Below, piece after piece: positions 56,402 to 64,000 of a DNA stretch of 64,000 nucleotides (position 1 is its first letter; every line of letters begins with the position of its first letter). This DNA is from Cyanobacteria bacterium FACHB-471. Its GTDB lineage: Bacteria; Cyanobacteriota; Cyanobacteriia; Elainellales; Elainellaceae. Both the position numbers and the translations under genes were made by a program. The notes beneath the pieces are model-generated. The model made no database searches and had not been told where the DNA came from. It saw only the letters and a program-made list of their open reading frames with translations. The stretch spans positions 1-64,000 of the forward strand of contig JACJOC010000012.1 in the NCBI GenBank assembly GCA_014695345.1, in the 5' to 3' direction.

Positions 56402-57421
56402 TTGCCGAAAGGTGGTGATATCTTGTTAAGAAAGAACGACTTGGAGCGTTACTATCGAGTGCTAGACCTGGAGCCTGGAGCATCACTGGAAGAAGTGAAC
56501 CAGGCTTACAAGGATTTGGTTTTCATCTGGCATCCCGATCGTATTCCGCAAGACAACCCACGTTTGCTGCAAAAGGCCCAGGAGAAACTGAAGGAGATTA
56601 ACCAGGCGCGAGATCGGTTGCGATCGCACCACAGTACCCAATCCAGCCAATCCAAATCGTCCAGCTCGTCCAATTCATCTCAAACCACCCAGACGCAAGC
56701 TCGACGCGAACCCATCCATCCTCGCTATTACTACCAACCACCGCCCCGACCCTACTATCAGCCGCCCCAAACCAGTTCCCAATCCAACAACCAGGCTGCT
56801 TCTAACAACCAGACTGCTTCTACTTATAGACAAGATGCTTACCAGCAGCCTCGCGACCAGCAGCCCGTTTCTGAGTCGCAGCAGTCTCGTCACAGTCCAT
56901 CCCGAACTAATCAGTCAACCTATCGTCAGTCTCAGTCATCCCCAACTCACTCCCAAGCTCAGCCTCCTAGCTCGGCGCAAGCTCATTCGTCTTCGGCTCA
57001 CCACACCTATCAGCCCGCTCCACGTCAGCCCAAACCACAGGCTCCTGACCTAAGTGGGTCAAACCTGAGTGGGTCAGACCTGCGAGAAAAAGACCTATCT
57101 GGTAGAAACTTGAGCAACTCCGACCTGAGCGGGGCTAACCTGACCGACGCATTTCTACACAATGTCAACTTAAACGGTGCGAATCTCCAGAAAGCAAACC
57201 TGTTTCGAGCGAATTTGCTTCAGGCTGATTTGAGTAACGCTGATTTGAGAGAGGCGAATTTGATTGGGGCTGATTTGAGCGGCGCTGACTTGAGTGGCGC
57301 TGATTTGAGTGGTGCTCGAATTGGATTTAGCGATCGCATCATGGTCAAAATGACAGGGGCAATCTTGACTGGAACTCGGATGCCCGATGGCAGTTTGTAT
57401 GGCACGAAGAACGGGGGATGA
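56402..57421 (+). CDS. DnaJ-domain protein with C-terminal pentapeptide repeats
   Basis: A 339-residue fusion. The N-terminal J domain (YYRVLDLEPGASLEEVNQAYKDLVFIWHPD) has the HPD that stimulates DnaK at 44-46. Residues about 75-215 are Ser/Gln/Pro/Tyr-rich, probably disordered. From about 220 to 320 about twenty pentapeptide repeats A[DN]LxX form a right-handed beta helix (ADLSGADLSGADLSGA). The frame begins TTG at 56402. A better start may be the TTG at 56423, 7 nt after AAAGGTGG. Expected role: recruiting Hsp70 to an unknown client, the repeat helix being a scaffold. The gene follows a long repeat-rich spacer. Confidence 0.88.
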   Translation: MPKGGDILLRKNDLERYYRVLDLEPGASLEEVNQAYKDLVFIWHPDRIPQDNPRLLQKAQEKLKEINQARDRLRSHHSTQSSQSKSSSSSNSSQTTQTQARREPIHPRYYYQPPPRPYYQPPQTSSQSNNQAASNNQTASTYRQDAYQQPRDQQPVSESQQSRHSPSRTNQSTYRQSQSSPTHSQAQPPSSAQAHSSSAHHTYQPAPRQPKPQAPDLSGSNLSGSDLREKDLSGRNLSNSDLSGANLTDAFLHNVNLNGANLQKANLFRANLLQADLSNADLREANLIGADLSGADLSGADLSGARIGFSDRIMVKMTGAILTGTRMPDGSLYGTKNGG

Positions 57422-57489
57422 AGGGAAGACAACGTGCTAAGTTTGTATGCATAACTATATACAACTTAGAACTGTTTTAAGTTAACCCG

Positions 57490-57846
57490 ATGACTGCTCA
57501 AGCTTCGAATCTACCGCTCGCCCACATCAGCGTTGAGGAATTAGCTGAGCGTTTGGCTGCTGGCGATCGCCTGCAACTGATTGACGTCAGAGAGCCTGAA
57601 GAACTGGCGATCGCTAGTCTAGACTCGTTTCACAGCCTGCCGCTGAGCCAGTTTGCTCAGTGGTCAGGGCAGGTTCAGACGCAACTTGACCCTCACGCAG
57701 AAACCGTCGTCATGTGTCACCACGGGGTGCGCTCTGCCCAGATGTGTCACTGGTTGCTCAATCAAGGCTTTACCCATGTCAAAAACTTGACGGGTGGCAT
57801 TGATGCCTACTCAACCGCTGTTGATCCAACTGTTCCTCGTTATTAA
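57490..57846 (+). CDS. Rhodanese-like domain protein
   Basis: A 118-residue single rhodanese domain. CDC25/rhodanese features: LQLIDVREPEELAIASL (30-45) and active-site loop MCHHGVRS with C76, then GFTHVKNLTGGIDAYS. Such small proteins carry persulfide sulfur for transfer reactions; partner unknown. Lies between the DnaJ-pentapeptide gene (68-nt gap) and hrcA (128-nt gap) on the same strand. Confidence 0.93.
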   Translation: MTAQASNLPLAHISVEELAERLAAGDRLQLIDVREPEELAIASLDSFHSLPLSQFAQWSGQVQTQLDPHAETVVMCHHGVRSAQMCHWLLNQGFTHVKNLTGGIDAYSTAVDPTVPRY

Positions 57847-57974
57847 CCTTACGGTTTAACCCGATTTAACCCTGTTCTCCCTGCGCTGCTCGGCTCGGTA
57901 TTAGCCCCTACCAACTAGGCAACGACAGGTCAGCTAAATTACGATCAGTAAACAGCACTTTAGCTCTGGCTCAA

Positions 57975-59069
57975 ATGTCAATACAACTCAAGCTTAGCGA
58001 TCGCCAGCAGCAAGTTCTCTGGGCAACGGTGCGTCACTACATCGCTACTGCTAAGCCCGTCGGCTCTGAAGCGCTGGTGGAAGGATTTAATCCCAGGGTC
58101 AGCCCCGCTACGATTCGCAATGCGATGGGCTACCTGGAAAAGGCAGGCTTGCTCTATCAGCCTCACACCTCAGCAGGACGAGTTCCCTCTGACTCTGGCT
58201 ATCGCATCTATGTCGATCAGCTAATTACGCCCTCAGAAGCGCTGGCTCGTCGAGCCGACCAAATGCTCTCAGACCAGTTGAACTGGGACAATTGCAGCTT
58301 TGAGGCACTGATGCGCGGTGCGGCTCAAATTCTCTCAACCTTGAGTGGCTACATTGCGCTAATCACTATGCCCCAAGCCAGCACGGTGCAACTGCGTCAC
58401 CTGCAACTGGTGCAAATTGACCCCGGACGGGTGATGCTGATTGTGGTGCTAGATTCATACGAAACTCAATCCACCCTGGTCAACTTGCCCAAACTGAGCA
58501 GCGATACGCAACCCGATGCCGAACTGCTCGACCGGGAGCTGCAAATTCTCTCCAATTTCCTCAATAGCCATCTACGGGGGCGATCGCTCAGTGAGATCTC
58601 CACACTCGACTGGAGCGACCTTGGACGAGAATTCGAGCGCTACGCAGACCTGTTGCGCGTATCTCTCCAAGAATTAGCAAGCCGCAGTCAGGTGCCCGTT
58701 TCTACCCAAATTTTGATTAGCGGCGTTGCTGAAGTGTTGCGCCGTCAGCCAGAGTTTTCAGAGTTACAGCAGGTTCAAACGATCATTCAACTTCTAGAAG
58801 AAGAGCAAGACCAGCTTTGGTCGCTAATCTGCGAGTCTACTGAACCTGAAAACCCTGGCAAGCGAGTCACCGTTAGAATCGGCTCTGAAAATCCGCTGGA
58901 GCCGATTCGCACATGCACCCTGGTTTCTGCAACCTATCAACGGGGAAATACCCAGGTTGGCAGTGTGGGAATGCTAGGGCCAACGCGAATGGTGTACGAA
59001 AATGCGATCGCCCTCGTCGAGGCTACCGCCGATTACCTCTCGGAAGCTCTTAGCCAGTCTGGACAATAA
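57975..59069 (+). CDS. hrcA: Heat-inducible transcription repressor HrcA
   Basis: A 364-residue HrcA. The N-terminal winged helix-turn-helix ([68 protein letters not shown]) precedes a GAF-like dimerisation core and the C-terminal [28 protein letters not shown]. HrcA represses groE (and in some bacteria dnaK) operons by binding CIRCE elements, with GroEL as the thermosensor. No CIRCE was seen upstream of hrcA or elsewhere in the window, so autoregulation is not supported here. Confidence 0.96.
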   Translation: MSIQLKLSDRQQQVLWATVRHYIATAKPVGSEALVEGFNPRVSPATIRNAMGYLEKAGLLYQPHTSAGRVPSDSGYRIYVDQLITPSEALARRADQMLSDQLNWDNCSFEALMRGAAQILSTLSGYIALITMPQASTVQLRHLQLVQIDPGRVMLIVVLDSYETQSTLVNLPKLSSDTQPDAELLDRELQILSNFLNSHLRGRSLSEISTLDWSDLGREFERYADLLRVSLQELASRSQVPVSTQILISGVAEVLRRQPEFSELQQVQTIIQLLEEEQDQLWSLICESTEPENPGKRVTVRIGSENPLEPIRTCTLVSATYQRGNTQVGSVGMLGPTRMVYENAIALVEATADYLSEALSQSGQ

Positions 59070-59100
59070 AGTCTAGACAATGAAAACAACTGCCTCACTA

Positions 59101-59472
59101 TTAAGTATCCGTACCGCCAAAAGTAATCAAGCGGCTATCTCCCGCAAATCGATGCGCCCCATGTTCGCCAACAACGGCAGGAAACCGTCCTGCCCGCAGA
59201 ATCACCTGGATTGATTCCAAATCCCAGTTGTCTGCTGTTTCTGTGCCTTTCTCCTGAGAAACATGCTGCAATTGGAAAAACTCCACCTGATTAGGGTCTG
59301 TCAATTCAGGAACCTCCACTTGAGTAATGGTCTCCGAACCTCCCCCCAATCCTCCAACCAGTCTCATAAACTCTTTGACCGGCGAATTTTGCAGTTTGAC
59401 GTAAAAGTTTGCGTGGCTGCCGCTGCGTAGATCATCCCCACCTGTCTTAATAGTGACATCCAAAGTTGCCAT
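59101..59472 (-). CDS. Small beta-rich protein, possibly PLAT/LH2-like
   Basis: A 123-residue soluble protein opening with LDVTIKTGGDDLRSGSHANFYVKL, which resembles the first strands of PLAT/LH2 beta-sandwich domains, then a Gly-rich loop (VGGLGGGSE), and a C-terminal WDLESIQVILRAG with HRFAGDSRLITFGG. Lengths fit a single domain. PLAT domains mediate lipid or protein contacts. This assignment is a weak pattern match. ATG with GGAGAAG about 6-7 nt upstream. Convergent with hrcA. Confidence 0.68.
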   Translation of the reverse strand: MATLDVTIKTGGDDLRSGSHANFYVKLQNSPVKEFMRLVGGLGGGSETITQVEVPELTDPNQVEFFQLQHVSQEKGTETADNWDLESIQVILRAGRFPAVVGEHGAHRFAGDSRLITFGGTDT

Positions 59473-59772
59473 AGCTTTACTTCTCCTGTTCTACGTTTTG
59501 TTGTTGCAAGTGTATTGAACAGGTCATAAAAAGCTGCCTCTATGAATAGGAATTGCAACTTTTTTTACCTGTCAAATTCACGTTTTTATCCTAAGCAAGC
59601 AAGCTAAATGGCAGCATTACCCTAGAGGGTACTGATAGCGTTTTAGTGGCGATGTTCTAGCGACAGTGTTCTAGCCCGTTTCAACCTGATGATTCGTGGT
59701 TTCCGTTAATGCAAAGTTAGCCTTTGTATCCCGTCAATATCACTGGTCTAATCTTTCAGGGAGGCATTGTCG

Positions 59773-60273
59773 ATGGCGTGGAAATCCGACCACATTCTGG
59801 CAGAACCGGGACTGCGGCTGACATCTGAAGAGAAGGCAGACATCTTAAGTCGAATGCCTCCTCCTGCTTCGATAGATGGTCAAATTTACATAGACGGCGT
59901 GTTTGAAGGAGGCGGTGTACGGGGAATCGCTTTTCTAGGTGCGTTGCGCTGCTGCGATGACTTGGGCTTTCGCTGGCGCAAACTGGCAGGCACTTCGGCT
60001 GGAGCAATTACAGCGGTACTGGTAGCGGCTAATTTTCAGATTGATGAGTTGGAACAAATTGTAGGCGGACTGAATTACATGGAGTTCCTAACTCAAAAGA
60101 CAAGTTGGCTGATTCGGAATGGCAACCCGGCTGATGATTTGCGATCGCCCGTCCGTCTCATTCTTAACTTATTAATAGCCCGTCGCCTGGGAGAGTACAA
60201 TTTCTTTAGCAATGAGAATTCTCTTAACCAAACTAATCACTCAAGCCAAAACAGAAAATGGGGCAAGGTCTAG
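59773..60273 (+). pseudogene. Truncated patatin-like phospholipase
   Basis: About 166 residues. N-terminal IYIDGVFEGGGVRGIAFLGAL holds the patatin oxyanion motif, and KLAGTSAGAITAVLVAANF the nucleophile elbow serine. The sequence then continues for about 90 residues but lacks the second catalytic Asp (D-G/A motif) and the C-terminal half found in relatives of over 300 residues. The last residues (NQTNHSSQNRKWGKV) are unrelated, and the TAG stop lies in the loop of a strong hairpin. I conclude that a deletion joined a patatin fragment to a terminator. I set the start at the ATG at 59773 (AGGGAGG 8 nt before) rather than the TTG two codons earlier. Probably inactive. Confidence 0.72.
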
Positions 60274-60289
60274 CCTTGCCCCATTTTCT
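60253..60289. terminator. 16-bp hairpin terminator overlapping the end of the patatin fragment
   Basis: Arms AGAAAATGGGGCAAGG and exact complement, loop TCTAG (60269-60273). The A-run before and T-run within the arms allow termination in both directions. The stop codon TAG of the truncated patatin frame is within the loop. Confidence 0.85.
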
Positions 60290-60411
60290 ATCTCAACTAA
60301 TATGACTCTACTCTTCCCTCCAGGAAGAGCTTTCAAACGTATCCCTGCTGGAAGGAGGTAGGAAGCAGGTTCAAGTCCAATAATCCAGTTTAGAAGTAGA
60401 TATTATCTGCT

Positions 60412-61125
60412 CTATTGCACAGGATTAGCAGCAGGAGGTACCGGCTCAGATACTTGTGGTTGTGCTGGCTCGGGCTGCACGGCTTCTGGTTGTGTTGCCT
60501 CTGGTTGTGCTGTTTCTGGTTGTGCTGTTTCTGGCTGCACGGCTTCTGGCTGCGTCGTGCTGGCTGGAGGAACAGCGGGTGCAGGTTCAGCAGCAGGTTG
60601 CTGAGGTGCAGGAGCTTGAGGCTGCGGTACAGGTACTATTTCACGAGTCCGCTCAATAATTCGCTCACGAACTTCTGTGTTGTTTGTCTCGGTTTCCTCT
60701 TGGGGTTCTACAGGGACGGGTACGGGCACAACCGGAGTTTGGCTCTGCTGATTGACAAAATACAGAGCACCTACGGTTAAGCCCAGAAGAGAAGTCAGCA
60801 GAATGCCAAGCAATAAACCTCGTGAAGCGCTATTGTCGTCTCTAACTCGCAAGTTCTCTTCGTATGCCTGACGCTCGACAACACGTCCCTGCGTATATCC
60901 ATTCTGATAGGAGGCGGGAGAAGCAGTTCGGTTACCGTTGCCGATGGATGGGTTGGGGTTTACTAAATCCTGATTTACTAGCTCTACCTCGCGGTCGTTC
61001 AAGATGCGGCGACGGTCAGAGACTTGATTACCAGAATTAGGATAAACCTGATGATGATCGTTTTGGATAGAGGTAGGGCGATCGCTCTGAATGCGAGTTC
61101 GATCGTTATTATTTGAGTGAGTCAT
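60412..61125 (-). CDS. Membrane-anchored protein with proline-rich repeat tail
   Basis: About 237 residues from the ATG at 61125 (MTHSNNNDRTRIQSD); the frame stays open eight codons further. Residues 1-105 are Asn/Gln/Arg-rich and hydrophilic, then one membrane helix (about 108-127, LLLGILLTSLLGLTVGALYF), then a Pro/Val/Glu linker and a tail of five-residue repeats (TQPEA, AQPET, VQPEP). Topology is probably cytoplasmic N-terminus, periplasmic tail. No catalytic domain. Perhaps a peptidoglycan-spanning or adaptor protein. I do not recognise a family beyond low-complexity similarity. Confidence 0.75.
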   Translation of the reverse strand: MTHSNNNDRTRIQSDRPTSIQNDHHQVYPNSGNQVSDRRRILNDREVELVNQDLVNPNPSIGNGNRTASPASYQNGYTQGRVVERQAYEENLRVRDDNSASRGLLLGILLTSLLGLTVGALYFVNQQSQTPVVPVPVPVEPQEETETNNTEVRERIIERTREIVPVPQPQAPAPQQPAAEPAPAVPPASTTQPEAVQPETAQPETAQPEATQPEAVQPEPAQPQVSEPVPPAANPVQ

Positions 61126-61149
61126 ATTACACCAACAGAATTCAATCAA

Positions 61150-61543
61150 AAAGACATTTATATTAATCTGACCGTTCTCAATAGCCTTTAATTTACTATT
61201 GTTAAATCAAGGTCAAAGCTTCTTCTGGCAGAGCTTTAGAGCTATGAGAACTACATCAGGAGATGCACTTTTAACTGAGCAATGCAGACATCTATGAAAG
61301 GAGCGAACAAATACAAGTTAACAAGAACCATCCAGAAAGAACTCCTTCTGAGGAAATGGATGTTGTGATCTATCTTTGGACTGAATTCACCTCAAAAAGC
61401 AGCAAAAAATTATCCCATTTGAAAGAATGGCTTCCGTAAGATGGAGCGGTCTGCAATAGGGTATAAACATCAAGACCTCCAATTTCTTGAAGAAGTTGGA
61501 GGTCACAATAGGACTGCTACAAATAGGTTGAATTGAATGCCCT
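61150..61543. other. Spacer between two minus-strand genes, with hairpin
   Basis: This 394-nt stretch has no supported gene. 61474-61504 forms a 14-bp hairpin (arms GACCTCCAATTTCT and AGAAGTTGGAGGTC, one G-U pair, loop TGA), 40 nt after the end of the peptidoglycan-binding gene, a likely terminator though its U-tract is weak. The rest is AT-rich and should contain the promoter of the proline-rich protein gene. Confidence 0.6.
61474..61504 (-). terminator. Hairpin downstream of the peptidoglycan-binding gene
   Basis: Complementary arms of 14 nt (GACCTCCAATTTCT with AGAAGTTGGAGGTC, one wobble) around a TGA loop. On the minus strand it follows the stop codon by 39 nt. The downstream minus-strand bases TTGATGTTTATA form only a weak U-tract. 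Confidence 0.6.
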
Positions 61544-62497
61544 TTAACGCAGCAAAGCGTCCCAAGTTGCGGGTCCAACTACTCCGTCTGACTCAAGCCC
61601 AGAATTACGCTGAGCAGCTCTGACTGCGTTCTGAGTTTCTGTGCCAAAAACGCCATCTACGGGGCCATTAAAAAATCCTGTGGCTCGTAGCCGTTCTTGT
61701 AGTTGAGTGACGGCTGGTCCGCGCATTCCCACTCTAAGGATAGGCAGATCTACGCTGGACTGAGCCGTTGCTTGAGTGCTGGAGTTGGCTGCTTGGGCAG
61801 ATGTTCCGCCTTCCGTATTGCCTGCACTAGCAGCAGGTGTAGGGTTGGGCGCTGTATTGGCTGTCTCACTTGCATTAGCCGTAGCAGCCGATGGAGTCGC
61901 AGTCGACTCAACGGAAGAAGGCGTTGGGAAAGCAAGGGTCGCAGCCGTTGTTTCAGCGGTATCGGGTGTAGCCGAACTACTTGCAGAGGGAGCGATCGCC
62001 CCAGTCGCAGAGGACACTCCGTTTACTGAAGGAGACGCAGGTAGCAATCGTTCCCATGTTCCAGGTCCAACAACTCCATCTGCGGTCAACCCTGCTGCTT
62101 GTTGAAAGGCGGTAACGGCGATCGCAGTACTCTCCTGATACACACCGTCCACTACGCCGCTGTAGTAGCCCAAAAGCTTGAGCATTGCCTGCAACTCTGC
62201 AACCTGTGTGCCCTGACTACCCACTCGCAACGTGATGCGGCTACTTTCCAGTGGCAAAATCTCAGCATTCGGTGCAGGCGCTTGAGCTTCCTGGCTACTG
62301 CCGGGTGAAGCGCTTAAGCCAAGCAGCATAAAGCAGCCAATCAGTGCTACCTGCCCAATTTGCAGGCATCGAGGGAATGGGGTGGCGGTCCCCGGATTTT
62401 GCATCAAGTGAGTGCGGCTGGGCTGGAGTCCTGTTTGCATTGAGAGACCACGACTGCGGATCAAAATCCTTCTGAGTTTATCCCAAATTCTTGTCAT
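61544..62497 (-). CDS. Exported protein with two peptidoglycan-binding (PG_binding_1) domains
   Basis: A 317-residue protein. After a basic head, a hydrophobic segment (about 47-66, IGQVALIGCFMLLGLSASPG) acts as signal peptide or anchor. Domain 1 (about 88-152) is LRVGSQGTQVAELQAMLKLLGYYSGVVDGVYQ.STAIAVTAFQQAAGL.ADGVVGPGTWERLL. An Ala/Ser/Thr-rich linker follows (about 155-250). Domain 2 (about 254-316) repeats the pattern. Such domains bind the glycan or peptide of the wall. No hydrolase domain is attached, so a structural or targeting role is likely. The start ATG overlaps that of the longest form of the divergent gene. Confidence 0.9.
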   Translation of the reverse strand: MTRIWDKLRRILIRSRGLSMQTGLQPSRTHLMQNPGTATPFPRCLQIGQVALIGCFMLLGLSASPGSSQEAQAPAPNAEILPLESSRITLRVGSQGTQVAELQAMLKLLGYYSGVVDGVYQESTAIAVTAFQQAAGLTADGVVGPGTWERLLPASPSVNGVSSATGAIAPSASSSATPDTAETTAATLAFPTPSSVESTATPSAATANASETANTAPNPTPAASAGNTEGGTSAQAANSSTQATAQSSVDLPILRVGMRGPAVTQLQERLRATGFFNGPVDGVFGTETQNAVRAAQRNSGLESDGVVGPATWDALLR

Positions 62498-62537
62498 GAT
62501 GAATGAGGCGATCGCCAGAAATCCACAGATACAGTCA

Positions 62538-63656
62538 ATGCGCTATTCACTTTCCAGCCGATTTCAAGCTGTTTTACTGGGAGCCGCCCTGGGAGAAATT
62601 TTAGGCACTCAGTGTCAGGTTATGCAAAGCCAACAGCCGCAAGTCAAACAGCCCTCTCAGTGGACGAGTCTAAGCCGTTGGGGGTTTAGCGACTCAACGC
62701 TTGCAAACAGGATTGCGATCGCACCAGCTTGGGGTCGCGTAGCTGTCCAGCTGATAAAAGGACTGATTCGAGGCGGCGGTGGCGAAACAAGCTGGATTAA
62801 TGAGGTATTGGATGTCTTAGAAATTCCGTTTGAACAGTCGAACAGAGAACCGAATTCTGAACGAAATTCATCTGAACAAGATGAGGGCAGCCCCCTTCCA
62901 GACTTTCCACAGATTGACGCGGGGTTGGCGATCGCTGCCCTTCCGATTACTCTGTTTTTTCATGCTGACCCTCATCAGCTAGAACAGGAGCTTCAACAGG
63001 CAGACAAAGTTTGGCGACATCGACCAGAGTTGAGTGATGGAGTTCTTGCCATCAGTTATGCCCTTTCCCTAGCGCTGAGAGAACAGCTTGACCCAACCCA
63101 ACTCATTGCTGAAATCGTTGAAGAACTGGAGCTGAACCGCGATCGTCCCACAACGACAGACCCATCCGCTCCATCTAATTCTGCTAATTTTGTTGAGCAG
63201 CTTCGATTCGCGCAATCCTTAAACCAGACTAGCCTTGATAGAGCGACAGCTCAGATTCGCGACCAGCTTAGCAAATCACAAACTGGATTAGATGCGCTGA
63301 CCATTGCGATCGCCTTTCACTGTTTTCTAAACACACCAGAAGACTTTTGCCTTTCCGTTACTCGTGCTGCCCAGCTTCACCGAAACCCGCAAACCACCTG
63401 CCTTACAGCAGCCCTATCTGGAGCTTACAACGGGATTAGCAGCATTCCCTTAAACTGGCGGAGTGCTCTGAGTCGCGGCAGTTCTGAACACTCACCCCTA
63501 AACCACCTGTGGGGCGTCGCTACCGAAGCGGAACTGCAACAGCTGTCTGATCAACTTTTAGCCGCTTGGTCTGGAGCCTATGACCTGGTTCACCTACTCA
63601 ATTACCCCGGGCAGACTTTTGCGATCGCGGCCCCAAAGGTCATTCGTCCCCACTAA
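62538..63656 (+). CDS. ADP-ribosylglycohydrolase-like protein
   Basis: About 372 residues from the ATG at 62538. The start MRYSLSSRFQAVLLGAALGEILG corresponds to the RF.G.LLG.A.GD.LG opening of ADP-ribosylglycohydrolases, and the late CLTAALSGAYNGISSIP matches the GAL.GA.YG...IP element. The usual metal-binding Asp in GD reads Glu (GEILG) and the second DD pair is not obvious, so catalytic activity is doubtful. The insert at 95-130 is low-complexity. Upstream in-frame ATG at 62496 and an even longer frame (62412) would overlap the divergent gene. Function unknown in cyanobacteria. Confidence 0.72.
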   Translation: MRYSLSSRFQAVLLGAALGEILGTQCQVMQSQQPQVKQPSQWTSLSRWGFSDSTLANRIAIAPAWGRVAVQLIKGLIRGGGGETSWINEVLDVLEIPFEQSNREPNSERNSSEQDEGSPLPDFPQIDAGLAIAALPITLFFHADPHQLEQELQQADKVWRHRPELSDGVLAISYALSLALREQLDPTQLIAEIVEELELNRDRPTTTDPSAPSNSANFVEQLRFAQSLNQTSLDRATAQIRDQLSKSQTGLDALTIAIAFHCFLNTPEDFCLSVTRAAQLHRNPQTTCLTAALSGAYNGISSIPLNWRSALSRGSSEHSPLNHLWGVATEAELQQLSDQLLAAWSGAYDLVHLLNYPGQTFAIAAPKVIRPH

Positions 63657-63699
63657 ACCCCACTCAGCAGCCCTATAGCGTTTAGCGTTAATTGTAAGT

Positions 63700-63740
63700 A
63701 GATGGAAGGGCTCCCCGCTCCCCGGGGTGCCCTTCCATCT
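63700..63740 (+). terminator. 18-bp stem-loop downstream of the ADP-ribosylglycohydrolase-like gene
   Basis: Arms AGATGGAAGGGCTCCCCG (63700-63717) and CGGGGTGCCCTTCCATCT (63723-63740), one T-T mismatch, loop CTCCC. It begins 44 nt after the stop. No U-run follows, so it may act as a stable 3' end or be a dispersed repeat. The rest of 63741-63903 shows no gene. Confidence 0.65.
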
Positions 63741-63903
63741 GTAGCCTCGTGCACCAACCTGTTTAGCTACAGCAATGAGTTCATACTTTCAACTACAAAT
63801 ACTCGGCACTCTTTACTGTATCTTTCGCCTGGCTTTACAAATTTACATGCCTAAAATCTGGCTTGGATATACTATTACTCAGGGTTAGCTTTTTTGCTGC
63901 AAA

Positions 63904-64000
63904 TCAGACAACGTGAAGTCGCCACTGTTCATGTCCATCTACCAAAACTCCCGCCTTTAGTGTGGCGTTGGTATCTCCAAAAGTTCCATTGTTTTTGCTA
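63904..64000 (-). CDS. 3' end of an unidentified gene, cut by the window edge
   Basis: An open minus-strand frame enters from the right edge and ends with TGA at 63906-63904. It reads NGTFGDTNATLKAGVLVDG then HEQWRLHVV, with protein-like composition. Only about 31 codons are present, so neither start nor function can be given. Confidence 0.42.
   Translation of the reverse strand, partial: SKNNGTFGDTNATLKAGVLVDGHEQWRLHVV

Noticed and set aside
60330-60385. tRNA-like GGTTCAAGTCC sequence
   Set aside because: No acceptor stem, anticodon arm or D-arm can be paired around it.

Overview
The window reads as chromosome of a filamentous, freshwater- or soil-type cyanobacterium. The palindrome GCGATCGC (HIP1) recurs throughout. 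The gene set includes the ferredoxin-dependent nitrate assimilation genes nirA-nrtABCD-narB, a cyanobacterial-type alpha-glucan phosphorylase, a sucrose-phosphate-synthase-like glycosyltransferase, a group 2 sigma factor, DUF3181, Uma2 and DUF3368/UPF0175 genes, and large NB-ARC-WD40 and LRR-ROCO proteins. I cannot fix genus or species from sequence alone. No rRNA, tRNA, complete insertion sequence, prophage or CRISPR array was found.

Layout. 0-16 kb is accessory and signalling-rich: an NB-ARC/WD40 STAND protein, a heme-type (DUF3365) sensor cyclase, PhzF, Uma2, CorA, DUF1838, and a three-gene operon of an LRR-ROCO GTPase, a VOC protein and an NTF2-like protein. Next come a toxin-antitoxin pair whose DUF3368 toxin is cut by one in-frame stop codon, and moaE. 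16.8-24.2 kb holds an FMN-binding split-barrel protein, an M48 protease, DUF429, glgP, a sigma factor and a PsiE-like protein. 24.3-38.2 kb is a nitrate island: an NNP/NarK permease, a divergent 67-residue membrane protein, narB, nrtD, nrtC, nrtB, nrtA and nirA, then a divergent HEAT-repeat gene that may be nirB. I found three exact GTA-N8-TAC (NtcA-type) boxes here. They lie upstream of nirA (with a TAAATT -10 box exactly 22 nt away), upstream of the HEAT-repeat gene, and between the permease and the small membrane protein. 38.4-49.7 kb carries a 19-residue-repeat 'GxRP[IV]' protein of unknown function, a dual-specificity phosphatase, and DNA repair genes (nurA, xseB, xseA, recA). It also carries a decayed Rpn-type nuclease, coaBC, sixA, a DHH phosphoesterase and an HNH nuclease. 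49.9-64 kb carries alr, a sucrose/glycogen cluster (GT4, PfkB, GH57), DnaJ-pentapeptide, rhodanese, hrcA, a truncated patatin, a proline-rich membrane protein, a peptidoglycan-binding protein and an ADP-ribosylglycohydrolase-like protein.

How it fits together. Nitrate enters through the Nrt ABC system and perhaps the NNP permease. NarB reduces it to nitrite and NirA to ammonium. MoaE, about 10 kb away, contributes to the molybdopterin cofactor NarB needs. The predicted NtcA boxes place the whole island, including the HEAT protein and the 67-residue protein, under nitrogen control. Two separate intergenic arrays with an exact 21-nt period (three heptamers, about two helical turns) are the most striking non-coding structures. 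One lies inside the nrt operon, the other upstream of the DnaJ-pentapeptide gene.
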